In this document: positions 1 through 11,984 of the stretch, piece by piece
Position numbering within the stretch: position 1 is the first letter of the stretch
Layout: every line of letters begins with the position of its first letter
DNA from: Ricinus communis
Lineage: Eukaryota; Streptophyta; Magnoliopsida; Malpighiales; Euphorbiaceae
Direction: 5' to 3'
NCBI RefSeq assembly: GCF_019578655.1
Contig: NC_063261.1
Span: 7,324,446-7,388,445 of the forward strand
Length of the DNA: 64,000 nucleotides
Translations under genes and position numbers: made by a program
Notes under the pieces: model-generated
The model's database searches: none
The model's input: the letters and a program-made list of their open reading frames with translations, nothing else
Told to the model about the DNA's origin: nothing

Positions 1-72
1 GGATCCTAAGAGATTACAAAAGGCCTTACGACCATTCAAGGAAGGAGCCGCCACCCGAAAAGATCAGGTCAT
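1..72. repeat. left copy of a 72-bp direct repeat (partner at 1326-1397)
   Basis: These bases match 1326-1397 without gaps apart from a handful of substitutions. The two copies bracket the truncated LTR at 71-1062. The downstream copy continues into repeat family B/D sequence that is also found near 48660, so this is a piece of a dispersed repeat and not unique DNA. Confidence 0.8.
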
Positions 73-1062
73 TTTGAGCTAAGGAAGCCACAAGGTCGTG
101 TGGTGCCCGTGTGGTCCCCATTTGCATCATAAAAACACACTATTTAATAGGAACTTTTAGGGTTGTGTTATGAGAGTTTCATCATATTTTCATTTCTAGA
201 TAGAGAAACACTTAGAATCTTCATTGCCTTTTTATTTTTAGGGTTTTGATTGCTATTTCTCAAGAAAGAACATCAATTCCTTCATAATTGTCTAAGATTG
301 AAGATTGAAGATTTTCATTTCTACTATTCCATGTCCAGTTTGAGATCTTCTTTCCCTAATCTTTATTTCTTTACTGTAATGTTTAGGAACTAATTTTCTT
401 ACTATTTGAGTTTTGATGCACCCTAGTTATTTTGTATGGATTGATTTAAAGTGAATGTAATTAATCTTTTCTATGAGTTGTTTTATTCCTCTGATTGCTT
501 AATTATCTATTTCAATTGATAAGTCGACAAATTGATTGGAATTTATTTTCATAAACTGATTAGAGATAACTTTTATAAATTGATCACATCTTAAGAATTA
601 AGGATTGATTGGGATACTAGAGATAGATCTACAAGATCCTTTGGTTCAATAGTTCCTTAATCTTAATACATGACTTAAGTGAGTGGATTTCAGAAGAGAT
701 TCTTCTCCCTCCTCTTAGGAATTAAGAGTATAATCACTTGAAAAATGTTTAAACTTAATTTTATGGAATGCCAACTCAACTCTTTATTTGAATTAATTGT
801 TGTTTGTTCACCAAATACTTAACTTATTAAGGAGATTCATTACCTAAATAGGCTTTATCCTTGATAAGCTTACCAATTATTTTAAATTTTTATTCTCAAG
901 ATTGTTTTACTTTTAAATATTATTACACCCAAACAATATTTTGATTGTTAAACATTAATGTATGATTGAAGGTACTATTCACAATTAGGTCCCTAGTGGA
1001 ATGATACTCTTATTCATCATTATATTACTTGATGAATATAGAAATATGGATAGCGCGCATTA
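71..1062 (+). mobile_element. 5'-truncated Athila-type LTR (solo)
   Basis: This stretch aligns along its length with the 3' LTR at 40716-42106 and the 5' LTR at 21394-22600. Shared landmarks are the CGTGTGG-rich start, the run with 'agagagaaacactta', the GTCGAC site near 522, and the end 'ggatagcgcgcat'. The first roughly 380 bp of the full LTR are missing: homology begins abruptly at 'attttgagct'. The final CA has become TA. No gag or primer-binding site follows, so it is a solo or truncated LTR. It forms the left end of a mosaic with repeat D. Confidence 0.7.
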
Positions 1063-1139
1063 GGAACATGGATATCCCTTGCACCGAAGCCACCATGAAT
1101 ACAGGTCTTCTTAATGCTAATGCAAATGCAATTCAATGT

Positions 1140-2010
1140 TAAGTTAATAGTGTTAGGAAAGGCAAAAACTCGTCTATTCCTCGAAATCAACTTCTCGAGC
1201 CCTCAGTGGAGTCACTAATGTGAGCGACTCTTAAGGGCCGACCCCAAGCGATGATGCAGCCTTGTCATCGTCTTAAGGAATTATTCTTTGTAGTAGGCCC
1301 ATTTTGAAATGAGTTATTCAATTAAGGGTCCTAAGATATTACAGAAGGCCTTAAGACCATTCAACGAAGGAGCCGCCACCCGAAAAGATCAAGTCATATC
1401 TAGGACTGAGGATGATGGCTTTATATCCTTTGCGGAAAGTCTAAGTTTTTCCCTCTTTAAAGTCAGAGATTCTAGGTTTAGGAAGTTAGGTACGAATAGT
1501 GCAGGTTTTTAAAAGAACCCTTATCCACCTAGGTTGTAACACCTAGCCTCCACTAGAGTAGATGAGCCTTTGCCTATCCTAATAATATTATCTTAACCAA
1601 TTTTATCCTATATTCTTTTTATTCATAACCTCTTTTTATCTTTTTAGCATGTAAAGTGAGCAAATAAGAGGCAAACCTAAGGCGAAGGTATTTAAGTACC
1701 TTGACTATCCCTGGAAGGAAAGCATGTTGGTGCCTTTACTAATCCTAGTCAAAAGGCGCTTTAGTGCCTTAGGTTTTTCTCTTGCATCCTTTGGTGTCCA
1801 TGTCATTTTGTAATTTTTATTAATCTTATTCTAGGTGACAGATTTATTTTTTCCTTAGCACTTGAGGTGAACATATAGTGAAACGCAAGAGCTTACTTTG
1901 GTAAGCTTTATTTATTTTATACAACATGTGGGGTGATCACAACAATTGTTAAGTCAAATTTTCTTATTTATTATATGTGAGGTGTATTCATTTGGTGAGA
2001 CTTTTACCTA
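1140..2010. repeat. dispersed repeat D, copy 1
   Basis: Diverged but collinear with 48520-49270. Both copies carry an 'aacttctcgag/aacttctcatt' start, a 'ggagtcac' block, a GATGCA block, the 72-bp repeat segment, 'ctagcctccactaga', and a 'gccactaatcct/gcctttactaatcct' block. A short match to 42110-42260 is also present. No coding frame of useful length is open. It is probably internal non-coding sequence of an LTR element, because at 48.5 kb it lies between two copies of LTR family B. Confidence 0.6.
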
Positions 2011-2049
2011 AATTGAACACATGCAGGCTCAAAGCGTGTCTCACCTATT

Positions 2050-3060
2050 TGCCTTTATAAACCAAGAAGGGGAGGTTGAATTGGTGAATAGAGAAGGATA
2101 GGAAATTAAATATTTATTTTAAGAAAAGGTTAAAAGGGTATAGAGAATAAGACGGAAGAAATTATAGTTGTTCGGGTGTTAACAAACTCCACGTCCACTC
2201 TCCAATTCACAATCGGGAATTCACTATATTGTCAATCTTTACAAAATTGAGTTTTTCAAGCTCACTCCCAACTTAGTGTTTTATGGCTCATATTAAAGTC
2301 TACACTTTATGTTTTAGTGACTAACACATAACCCTTACAAGAGTTTTTTCTCGGCTAACCCTTAAACCTTATCCAAGTACTTAGACTAACACTCAAACCT
2401 CACAAGAGCATTCAAGCTCTTATAACAAATATTCAAGAAATTAATTACAAGAATGAGAAATATTGAATACACAATAGTATAGAAATTTGGAGGTTGTTGG
2501 TTGATTAATCAATAATGGTCATTTGATATGGTTTTTGTAGCCTAAAATCTCAAAGAGCCGTTGCACAATTATTCCTAAAAATCTTCATAGTTTGCTTTAA
2601 GACGGTGCATTAGATGCACTGGTTAGAATGTAAAATCATCGTCACAAATCTTGAAATGCCTTAACGACAATCTAATGCAGTGGCATGGCATTGTTGGCTC
2701 TCCAATATTACCTTTGGCGGTTCGTAACAGTTACTTCAGACTTCAAGTTTCGCGGTTGCACCCACTTATGATGCAGTCACGAGTCTAAGCATTCTAAGCC
2801 ATTTCCTTCTGCCTTGAAACTTCTACTTTTCACGATCCCGCCCATTCTGATGCAGTCCCAATTTTGAGCTTTTATAGACTTGAAATCTCTACCATGAAAA
2901 TGTTACTTTTTACAGTCGCACCCTATTAGTGCAGTTGCAATTTTGAAGAAACTATACTTGGATTATTATATAATATCAATACTTGAAAGATCATTAGATC
3001 AAATCTTCAATTTGTTTGTTAAGATCAAAATAAAGGATTAAACCATGTGACAATGCACTT
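2050..3060. repeat. dispersed repeat C, copy 1
   Basis: Homologous to 14435-15400. Shared blocks include 'gaattggtgaatagaag', 'ctccacgtccactctccaa', 'tttttcaagctcactc', 'acacataacccttacaag' and 'gaaagatcattaga'. Towards the end it holds about three loosely repeated units containing GTCGCACCC-like and GATGCAGTC-like motifs (2740-2945). No protein is encoded. The style suggests the LTR of a retrotransposon, but no termini or target duplication were found. Confidence 0.6.
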
Positions 3061-6000
3061 AGACTAACATTGACTGACCTCGCATTGGCTTAGCCTGACT
3101 TCACCCGGGGTCACATTGAACTAATACAGGGCTGAGCTAGAGGCCCATGCCCCCAGGGCTGTACTCTAATCTTATGGGTGTAATTGGACTCACGTGTGTT
3201 CATGTTGAGCCCGTGCGTACTGAGATTTTAGACTTAGGCTTTTTGGCCTTTTTTCTAGTCTTTGAGCAATTCTTTTTGGTGTTTGGGGACCAAAAAGTTT
3301 CTTTTCTCCTTTTGACTATTAGCCAATTAGATAGTCTCATCATTAGGCTTCATGTAATTTTAAATCTCTAATTTCCATGATGAGAATATTCTCTCCTTCA
3401 TGCTCTACGATCAACTCAGCCTCCACATGTACATAAATTATCCCATTCCTAACACAGCCTAGCATCTCCATAACTCTTTTATCATCATGGAAGAAACAAA
3501 ATATATTTTAAATAAGCTCCATGTAGGTTATTTTGATAGTGCTAGCATAACTTTTTGATCACTAACAACATTAAGATAACCAATCCTATTAGAATTATAA
3601 TTATTATATAATTTTTCTACCAATAAATTATATTATGCTTAGTTCAATATCGAAAAATAACCCTCTATAATGGAGTTTTATAGTATATAAATCCATGTTG
3701 CATCTCAAATATTAAAATATATCAAAAGATGTTCAAAACTCTAAACTACATCAGACTTATGAAATTTACGCAAAATAAATGTCATAAGCTGATGTCATCA
3801 ACCATATTACTTTAACATATATTCTATTTCCACTAACCACTTGTAAACAAATCAATTTTCCATGTAAGATTTAAAAATTGCATAATAAATTATTTTTTCC
3901 AAATTTTGAGACTTTAATGTATCAATTTTAAATTATTAGTTATTTTTTTCCAAGTAAATCCTTAAAAGTAATAGTTCTATCTTCACATTGTACTAAATAA
4001 AGGTTCAAAATTGTTACTTGTTAATGTCTTTGCTTTTATAGTTGAAAACTTCATTTTGAACAAACAATGATTGTTGTGCTTTGTCTCACTCCATCAAATC
4101 GCACAGCTACAATAATTGCTAACAATAAATCGAATGTCTGCGAAGAAAAATGGACCATAAACTCTAAAAGATAAAGTTTTCTCTCTCTGTTAAGTGGGTA
4201 TAAAGTTTAAAAAATTTTATTAATACAGTAAAAAAATTTATTTACATAGAATTTTTATGGTTAATTGAATTAAACAGTATGTTTTAAATCGCCATTCATT
4301 CGGTAATTCATCTCATTTTCTTATAAATATAATATGTTAGAAAAGAACCACTGTGATTGAGTTATTTTAATGATTAAATTGTATTTTAATTAAAAAATTA
4401 AAAATTAAATTATTTGTCAAGAAAATTTTATAATACATAAAAGTTTAGATATTAAAATAATTAGTCCTTTAGAGATTATAATTCTCATTTCATATAATTG
4501 AGATTCATTAAAATAATTAATCAAAAGAAAGGACAGATAATTAATTGGTTCTCATTCCAAAGCTTCTTTGACAGCTTTCTTTTTTTCTTTGTTTGTCCAT
4601 GAAGTGTAAAGATGAAAGCTTATAGCCAAAGCAGAATCTTTTATCCATTAGTGTCTCCACTTCGATAATGTACTCTTCTCACTCTTAGACCCATAATTCA
4701 TGTACCCTAGTTAACCGTCCAATGATGCCTCCTTGACCAGTGTTACGTATTAGTTGCATTAACAATTTGTACATACTGATATTTTCTTTTTCTTTTTTTC
4801 TTCCACAGGAAAACAATATCTAAAGTTTGATTGCCACTCGGGATATATTCTGGAAAAATCACCTTCAGTTAATAGTTAATTATCCTTTCTTCTTCTTTTC
4901 CATGAAATGATATCCTTACAACTTAAATTTAAAATCTCTAGATATGCTTTTATTTGACCTATAATATATTAGAGTTAAAAATTCCCATATGTATTAAATA
5001 CGATTTTTACTTTCTTCAAAGAAAAGGAAATTAAGACATTACATAATGTCCAAATCTTATATTTTTTTTACTATTATTCTAAACGTTTTAGAATGGCAAA
5101 AGTGCTCCCCATATTATATTAGAACTCATTGTGTATATAAAAAATGAATGATTTCTATCTCCCAAAATCTCTCTCGGCAAAGGTAATTAGGTAAGACCTC
5201 TACCTTAGAAAATCTTCCTTAATAAATTATAAGAATAAGTTAATATAAGTTCAATTTAGTTATTTTTTAAATTTATAAATTATTTAGCTCAAATATTTAT
5301 ATACTTAGCACAAATTAATTATATTTTAAATAAAAAAATAAGAGTTACTCTCTTTTGAAAATAAAAAATAATTAAAAAATTTATAATATTACTTACAAAC
5401 TATTTTATAATTTTAGTACGATCAATATAATTAAACAATAAATTGCTATTACTATCATTATTTTCGTCGAAGTTGCTCTCACTTCTATCATCTTCGGCAC
5501 CACCATCACTGTTATTATTAAAAAGATAATAATAAAGAAACTATAGCAATATTTATTTTTTTATAGTATTTATTTAAATATCGAAATAGATTTTTTAATT
5601 TAAATAATTTAATATAAAAAATAATCTTTTATTGTATACACTCTTATTTTTATAAAAAAAAATAAGACTAATTTGAGTTAAATATGTCCATAAATTTAGA
5701 AAAGTATTAAATTGAACCCAAACAACAAAGTTAGGCTGAATTAAACTTTATTTCTAAATGATAATTTTTGCAAAGGTAAGATCGGACCTCTATATAAATT
5801 CAAGCTCCATATTATGAAAAGACTATATAAAAATTTCAGTAAATAATATATATATATATATAGAAGCTGAAACAAAAAAAAAAAGTAGTTATAACCACAA
5901 CTTGGCATTTATCATTTCTTTTATAAAACGTACTTTTCTATTTTAATCTATACTTGCAATATTTTAAATTTTAATTTCTGTATGTATTTTTAAATATTAT

Positions 6001-9000
6001 TTTAATTTATTTTCATATAATATTTCTTACTATATTATAAAATTTTATTTTAAACTTTATTATTCATTTGATATATTTTTTCTTTATTTATTAATTTGAC
6101 TTCATTTGATGAATTTTGTGTTTTTCTTTTTATTTTTATAGTTTAATTACTTTTTTATTTTTATTTTACTCATTTTAATATAGAATTTGTATTTTTTATA
6201 GCTTTTATTTTTTTCTTAATTATAAAAGAAAATCTAAAGATTATATAATTTATAATATTTTATGATTTCTACCTACAAACAACTTTAAAATAGAAAAGGG
6301 AAAACTCTATTTTTATAAAAAGATATTGAAGCTATTTAAATTTTTTCTTTTAAACCGCGTCACCTTTTTTTTTTCTTTATGCTTCTATTCTTCAATTTTA
6401 ATTTATATAACTGAGATTTAATTAGTAATGAATAAATAATTATATTTCTTAATGCATATTTTATATTATCAATAAAATTACAGTTGAGTATTTTTTTATT
6501 TCTTTTTACATTTCATATATTTTCATATTTTTTATATTAATTTTTAATATTTAAGCAAAAAAATTATAAATTGGATAAATAGAACTAAACTTATCAAAAT
6601 AAATCTGAACCGGCCAAAAATTAGGAGACCCAAGATCACTTTTTCTTGATTAGTTCCGGTTCCAACTCATGAAAAGTAATTAATTTTAATTAATTTTTTA
6701 TTCTTAAAAATTAATTAAAATCAGAACTGGTCAACTCTATTGTTACAATATCTACTTTATATAAGCTAAAATAGTTATTATATTTATACTTCGAGATACA
6801 AACTAATATTGATAGAAAATATTTAATATAAATACTCTATTAATTATTCATTTTATGTTAAAATAATAATAAATTAAATAAAAATTTACTAATATAATTA
6901 TTATATAAAGTATAATAAATTTAGTTATAAAATATGAATATACAATTAATTTATAATTAAAATATATATAATTTATTAATAAAATATTTAATTAAATTTT
7001 GCATAAAATACAAATATTAAACTAGTTTTAATATAACCCAAGATCGTATAAATAAAATAGTAAAAAAATTTTAATTTGACTAAAATTCTTAGTTTAAATT
7101 TTAAATGAATTATTATATTTAAATTTTTAAATAATGTTTCTTTAAACTATTTTAAATTAGTAAATAGAAGATTTTCATAAAAAATGTTTTATCAATTCAT
7201 AATTTTTTTATAATGACCTGACTCGGACATTGTGATTGGATTGTCAGAATTTGATATCTACTGCACCCGTGTGTCACGCCACAAAACTCACGTGACACGT
7301 GTCTTTGCTTTTTCACTCGGACAAAGTTAACCAGATTCATCGGTGTCTAAATTTTATATTTCATTCTATTGGTTTAAACCTTTGGGTCGGCAAAGCAAAA
7401 GTGCTTCTCGAATTATACAATTATAGCTCAATGGAAACATCAACTTTTACGCGCTTATGCTTAAATATATAGACAAAGGGTTAAATTGGTCCTGAATTTA
7501 TATTCAGAATTATATACATAATTTTTTTTTAATAAATAACTCTCTAAATTTATGTCAAAACATTAAATATATTTAATTTAAATTTTTCTATAAATAATCT
7601 TCTAAATTTATGTTTAAAAATTAAATTCATTTAATTTAAATTTTTTAAAAAAATAAAATTATATTATATTTTTAAATTTTATTTAAATTATAAAAATTAA
7701 AAGTAATATTTATTTTATTAATTTACTGATATAGTATCTAATAACCTGTTATGTAAAAGCGTATTTGGTAAGATTTTAAATTTAAATCTAATTAACTAAA
7801 AATATTAAATATTAAATAAGTCAAACTTTAACTTTTTAAGAATTAAATAAATCAAATTTTAATTTTCTAGGAATTAAATAAATTAATTAATAAATAGACT
7901 TCTAACTTGTCATTTTTAAGTCAATTAAATCTAAATTTTAAAATTTATCACACGATTTTATATAGCATATCATTAGATATTTTATCAGTAAATTAATGAA
8001 ATAAATATTATTTTTAATTGTAATAGTTTAATTAAAACCTTAAAAATCTAATGTTATTTCAATTTTTAGAAAAATTTTAAATTGGGTCTATTTAACTTCT
8101 AAACACAATTTCAAGAGAAGTTGTTTAAATTGAATGTATTTTATACTTAGACACAATTTCATGAGGTTATTTGCTGAAGAAAATTTAAATTCGATGTATT
8201 TAACAGTCGAACATAAGTTCAAAGGGCTATTTGCTAAAAAAAATTAAATTGAATATATTTGATCCTTACATATTTGTTCTATAATATATTATAATAAATA
8301 AAACAGTAAGAATCTCTTTTAATTTAATTAAAATTTTCAATCCAAACTTTAAATATGCAGTTATATTAAAAAAATTTATATAGTATTTTTCTATTTAAAA
8401 GAAATCTGCTCGGCACGTTCTAAATTACTCTAAATTATTAGCTAAATCTTAGAAGCAATCATATCCAAATTTAATGTATGGAACATTGTAGATGATCTTA
8501 AAAAACCACTTAATTCAGGGAATCAGAACCATTTGATGTTTGACAATCGAGATGGAGCCTTTTCTTGGCTCTTTATTCTTGATTCTCGCCTTAGAGTTTA
8601 TATAGCTTTCTTGCGAGGCTGATATCTACACCTTAATTTTTGCTCATATATATGTCCATGCTTGTGGCTTTTGATGTCAACACAAAACCTCTTTTCTTTT
8701 TCCCTTTACCTTTATTTTCCTCTTTAACAAAATCTGGACCATTTTTAATAGCTAAAGAAAAGAACTAAAAGTTAACCAAAATGCATGAAGGACAGCGAAG
8801 AAAACCCACTAGATTTCAATCTGAAGGTGCACATTTACTCGCATTCTTTAAAGGTTTTTTAGACCAAATTTTTTTGTAAAAGACTTTGTTTAAAAGTAAC
8901 AGTCCCATGCATATGTAAAAGTGGACATTAAATTAGCCACTGCAAAGGAATAGAATATGTTCTCCTATGGCCCTTTATATGCAGCACCATCCTTCTCATT

Positions 9001-9630
9001 TTTATATGCAATAAAAAGAAGAAAAAATAAAGATTTAAATTTGATATTTTTTTATTGTAATCGTGAGATTTGAACGCTAAACTGAATTGACATATTATTC
9101 ATAATACAAAGAGCTATAAGAAATAATATAATTAGTTAAGTACTATAGCATTTTTATTTTGTTTGACTAGGAATTGATAGCGAATTCTATTAATTTAATT
9201 AATGGTATTGCTTCGAATATTGATTTATGAGATGAACTTTTTCGTTCTTTTAATATATATCAATGGCAAATGCAGTAGTGGTACTCTTTGATAATCTCGT
9301 TGTTGATGATATCCAAGTATTAGCTGGTAATATTGGGGTAGATGATACCTATGTCTTTTCTTTTTATTAATATAATCATCTTCTATTTCTAAAAAAAAAA
9401 AAAACGATTAATAATAGCAACATGTTACAAAACATGACATGTATTGTAGCTATTATTTAATATATGAATGAAATGAGAGAGACGAAAAGTTATAATTACT
9501 CTTCTTTTCTTCCATTTGTAAAGTTTATAAAAAATAAATGAGAACAAATAAGAAATAAATCCTTGGTCGTACTTCAGAAGTCTGATAGACTTTATTTTGG
9601 TAAATGAACATTAACTTCTAGGTATTATAA
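3060..9630. other. AT-rich intergenic region without recognisable genes
   Basis: I found no open frame with protein-like composition on either strand. Most of it is A/T-rich sequence with runs of A or T and a short TA run at about 5846-5864. Two less AT-rich islands stand out: about 7210-7470 (with two G-boxes) and about 8400-9000. Neither reads as coding. They could be old promoter or repeat fragments. Confidence 0.5.
7289..7301. promoter_or_regulatory. paired G-box / ABRE-like sites
   Basis: CACGTG occurs at 7289-7294 and again at 7296-7301, separated by a single base, with ACACGTGTC context. In plants this hexamer is bound by bZIP and bHLH factors, and close pairs are typical of abscisic-acid or light-responsive promoters. 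No gene start is visible nearby, so a role here is not shown. Confidence 0.3.
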
Positions 9631-9653
9631 TTTCTTTGATATATAATGAACAG

Positions 9654-10105
9654 TGTTTAGCAATAAACGTTTTCATCAGTAAATGTGTTAAGCGCGTCGG
9701 TAAAGCTTTAGTGACAGCATAGCGACAGATTATGGTCACCGCTAAAAATGCCTTGTTATATCTATATCAATGCCAATAGTATTTGTCGTTATATATGGCG
9801 ACAACAATATGTCGTCGTTATAGCCTTAGTCAGCCATCGGTAAAGACTTAGCCAGCAAGGCGTCGTATCCTCCATTTTATAGACGGATAGAGTCGTCGCT
9901 AACTTATTGGGAAAAGAAGCTATCGGTAAGCCGTCGCTAAACATTTGTCGTTAAATGGTAACTTTATATTTTTAATTCCCGTCGATAATCCATCGATAAT
10001 TGTTATTATATTCTTTATTTTAATAAAAGGCTATCACTATCTATTTCTATTTTAATAAACATTTATTTAATAGTCGTTGCTAATCCGTCACTAAAAGTAT
10101 GTACT
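9654..10105. repeat. CACTA subterminal repeats, left end
   Basis: Many short variants of 'cgtcgctaa', 'gccgtcgctaa' and 'tagcgacag' in both orientations. Such clustered motifs near CACTA ends are normally transposase binding sites. The same vocabulary recurs at 13380-13700 and 15545-15885. Confidence 0.55.
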
Positions 10106-10250
10106 AAACTTTTTAAATTAATTGGCATATTTCATAAATTAAAATAGAAATAAGAATTAGGAAATTGAAAAATATAAATAATTATGTACAAAAATTCCAA
10201 GTCAAAATACTGTACAAAAATAATAAATTAAAGTATAAATAGAAAAATCT

Positions 10251-10429
10251 CTAATCGAAGGCAGTTGACGAGGAGGAATCCCTATCCTCTTGAGTTGGAG
10301 GATCCAGGATAGTAGTCGCAAACACACCGGCTGGAGGAGTAGGTGCATATGGTGGAATAAAGCCAGCACCAAAGATGCGAACCATGTGCTGCATCATCCG
10401 CTTGAGATCTGTTATGTGGGCATCGTATC
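10251..10429 (-). pseudogene. C-terminal exon remnant of a CACTA-associated ORF, minus strand
   Basis: Read on the minus strand, about 59 codons are open and end at a TAG (complement of 10251-10253). The peptide contains MMQHMVRIFGAGF, then a proline-rich stretch, then an acidic and serine-rich end. A diverged copy of the same peptide lies on the plus strand at 14240-14391, which supports it being real former coding sequence. The stop lies about 600 bp from the left CACTA edge, as expected for a 3'-terminal exon. It resembles the tail of plant Ptta/En/Spm-type accessory proteins, but that identification is from general style only. Confidence 0.4.
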
Positions 10430-10483
10430 ACCAATCATTCATTTGTAATCCACATTTAATTTTCTATTTTATTCAAAGATATA

Positions 10484-11808
10484 TGATGCAAAATAGGGTT
10501 AATTCAACTAAAAGTTCTTTTGATCTTCAAGGTCTATTGACAAGATCTAACACCAAGAGGATGCAAAAAGATTTGTTAAGCTTCATGGAGGGCATATGGA
10601 CCAATTAAAACCAAATCAAAGGCCTTAGAAGTTAAGGTTTTAATGTATTCCAAAAAGAAGGAAGTATGGAATGAAGCATGGGCGTGCTTCAAGCCATGTC
10701 ACCTACTGGTCGTCAAATCAAAAGGAAGCATGGGATACAACATAATCGTGCTTAAAGCCATGTTTTCTATTGGCCTTCAAATTAGAAGGAAGCATGGGAT
10801 GCAACATGATCGTACTTAAGGCCGTGTTTTCTACTGATCTTAAATCAAAAGCAAGCGTGGAATGCAACATGGTCGTGCTTAAAGCTGTATCTCTTATTAG
10901 TCTTCAAATCAAAAGGAAGCGTGGGATGCAACATGGCCATGCTTAAAGCCGTGTCTCCTACTGGTCTTCAAATCACAAGGAAGCGTGGGATGCAACATGG
11001 CCGTGCTTAAAGCCGTGTCTCCTATTGGTCTCCAAATTAGTAGGAAGCATGGGAGGTAACATGGCCGTGCTTAAAACCGTGTCTCCTACTGGTCTTCAAA
11101 TCAGAAGAAAGCATGGGTGGAACATGGTCCTGCTTAAAGCCGTGTCCCTATTGCATTACTTTGCTCAAGATTCAATATTAGCGGATTAGTCCATATAAGA
11201 CTAATACACATTTTATTATGTGTTATTAGGTATAATCTAATTTATTTTTAAGTTTTGACAAAGTCTTTTCCTTTTGAAACTTATGTTTAAGTGCGAGAGT
11301 TATTATTTAGGAGTTGTAGATCTAGGAGTTAAGTCTCCAACAACTATATTTTTAATTTTGTGTTAGTGAGGAATTACGTGAGGTGTTTAGATATGTCTAG
11401 AGTTTCTTGAAGTCTAGCTTTGGCTATAAAACCAAGTTAAAATCCATTTGTAATCAACTTTTGATGATTGATATAATATATTACACTTGTGAGTATTTTT
11501 GTTTAAGTTCTTATATAAACTTTGAACTTATCAAACTTTTTTCAGTGTGTGGTGTTCTCTAACTAAAAATCTTATTTTTTTGATTCTTTACTTATCAAAT
11601 CTTTTTGGTTTGTGGTAGTGGGATTAGATTCAAGTACTAATTTCATTATTGATCAATAACAATTGCAATTAGTTTCATAAATTCCTTTGAAGGGATTCTT
11701 GGGGTTTTGGAATCATTTTTGATTGGAGGGTGTTTTCTTGCATTCCATATGTATTATAACTTGTTAGTTATTAGGGTGTATGGTTGGTAAAGAGATGATT
11801 TCCTATCA
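10484..11808 (+). repeat. 5' LTR of the LTR-only element
   Basis: 1325 bp. It is collinear with the 3' LTR except for the internal minisatellite, which has about 8 units here against about 4 in the 3' LTR. That difference accounts for most of the 265-bp length gap. Confidence 0.8.
10660..11153 (+). repeat. 63-bp minisatellite within the 5' LTR, about 8 units
   Basis: Each unit follows the pattern GGAAGCATGGGATGCAACAT, then GGCCGTGCTTAAAGCCGTGT, then CTCCTACTGGTCTTCAAATC. Units differ by substitutions and 1-3 base indels. The corresponding array in the 3' LTR (12160-12394) has about 4 units. Confidence 0.85.
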
Positions 11809-11810
11809 TT

Positions 11811-11822
11811 TAGTATCAGAGC
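11811..11822 (+). promoter_or_regulatory. primer-binding site (initiator tRNA-Met type)
   Basis: TAGTATCAGAGC differs by one base from TGGTATCAGAGC, the standard site complementary to the 3' end of plant initiator tRNA-Met. It lies 2 bp after the 5' LTR end, the expected position for minus-strand priming. Confidence 0.75.
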
Positions 11823-11970
11823 TTGCTTCAATTGAGGTTTGCTTATCCTTTGTATTTATGTATTTTATTTTCTAATTCTTCATCTTTTTCTTATTTCTTT
11901 TCACTGGGTGTCATAATTATTGGGGTGTATGGTTGTTAACAATGAGCTTGATTCGAGGACGAATCCTTTC

Positions 11971-11984
11971 GAGGAGAGAGGGAA
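11971..11984 (+). promoter_or_regulatory. polypurine tract
   Basis: GAGGAGAGAGGGAA is an uninterrupted purine run ending at the first base of the 3' LTR. The preceding 'gaggacgaatcctttc' is also a common lead-in to polypurine tracts of plant LTR elements. Confidence 0.75.

Noticed and set aside
4565..4600. resemblance to microRNA 396 (core ACAGCTTTCTT)
   Set aside because: Only 11 bases match and no star sequence or hairpin arm is found downstream.
10660..11153. possible CRISPR-like array
   Set aside because: The 63-bp units are contiguous tandem repeats without spacers, inside an LTR of a plant retroelement.
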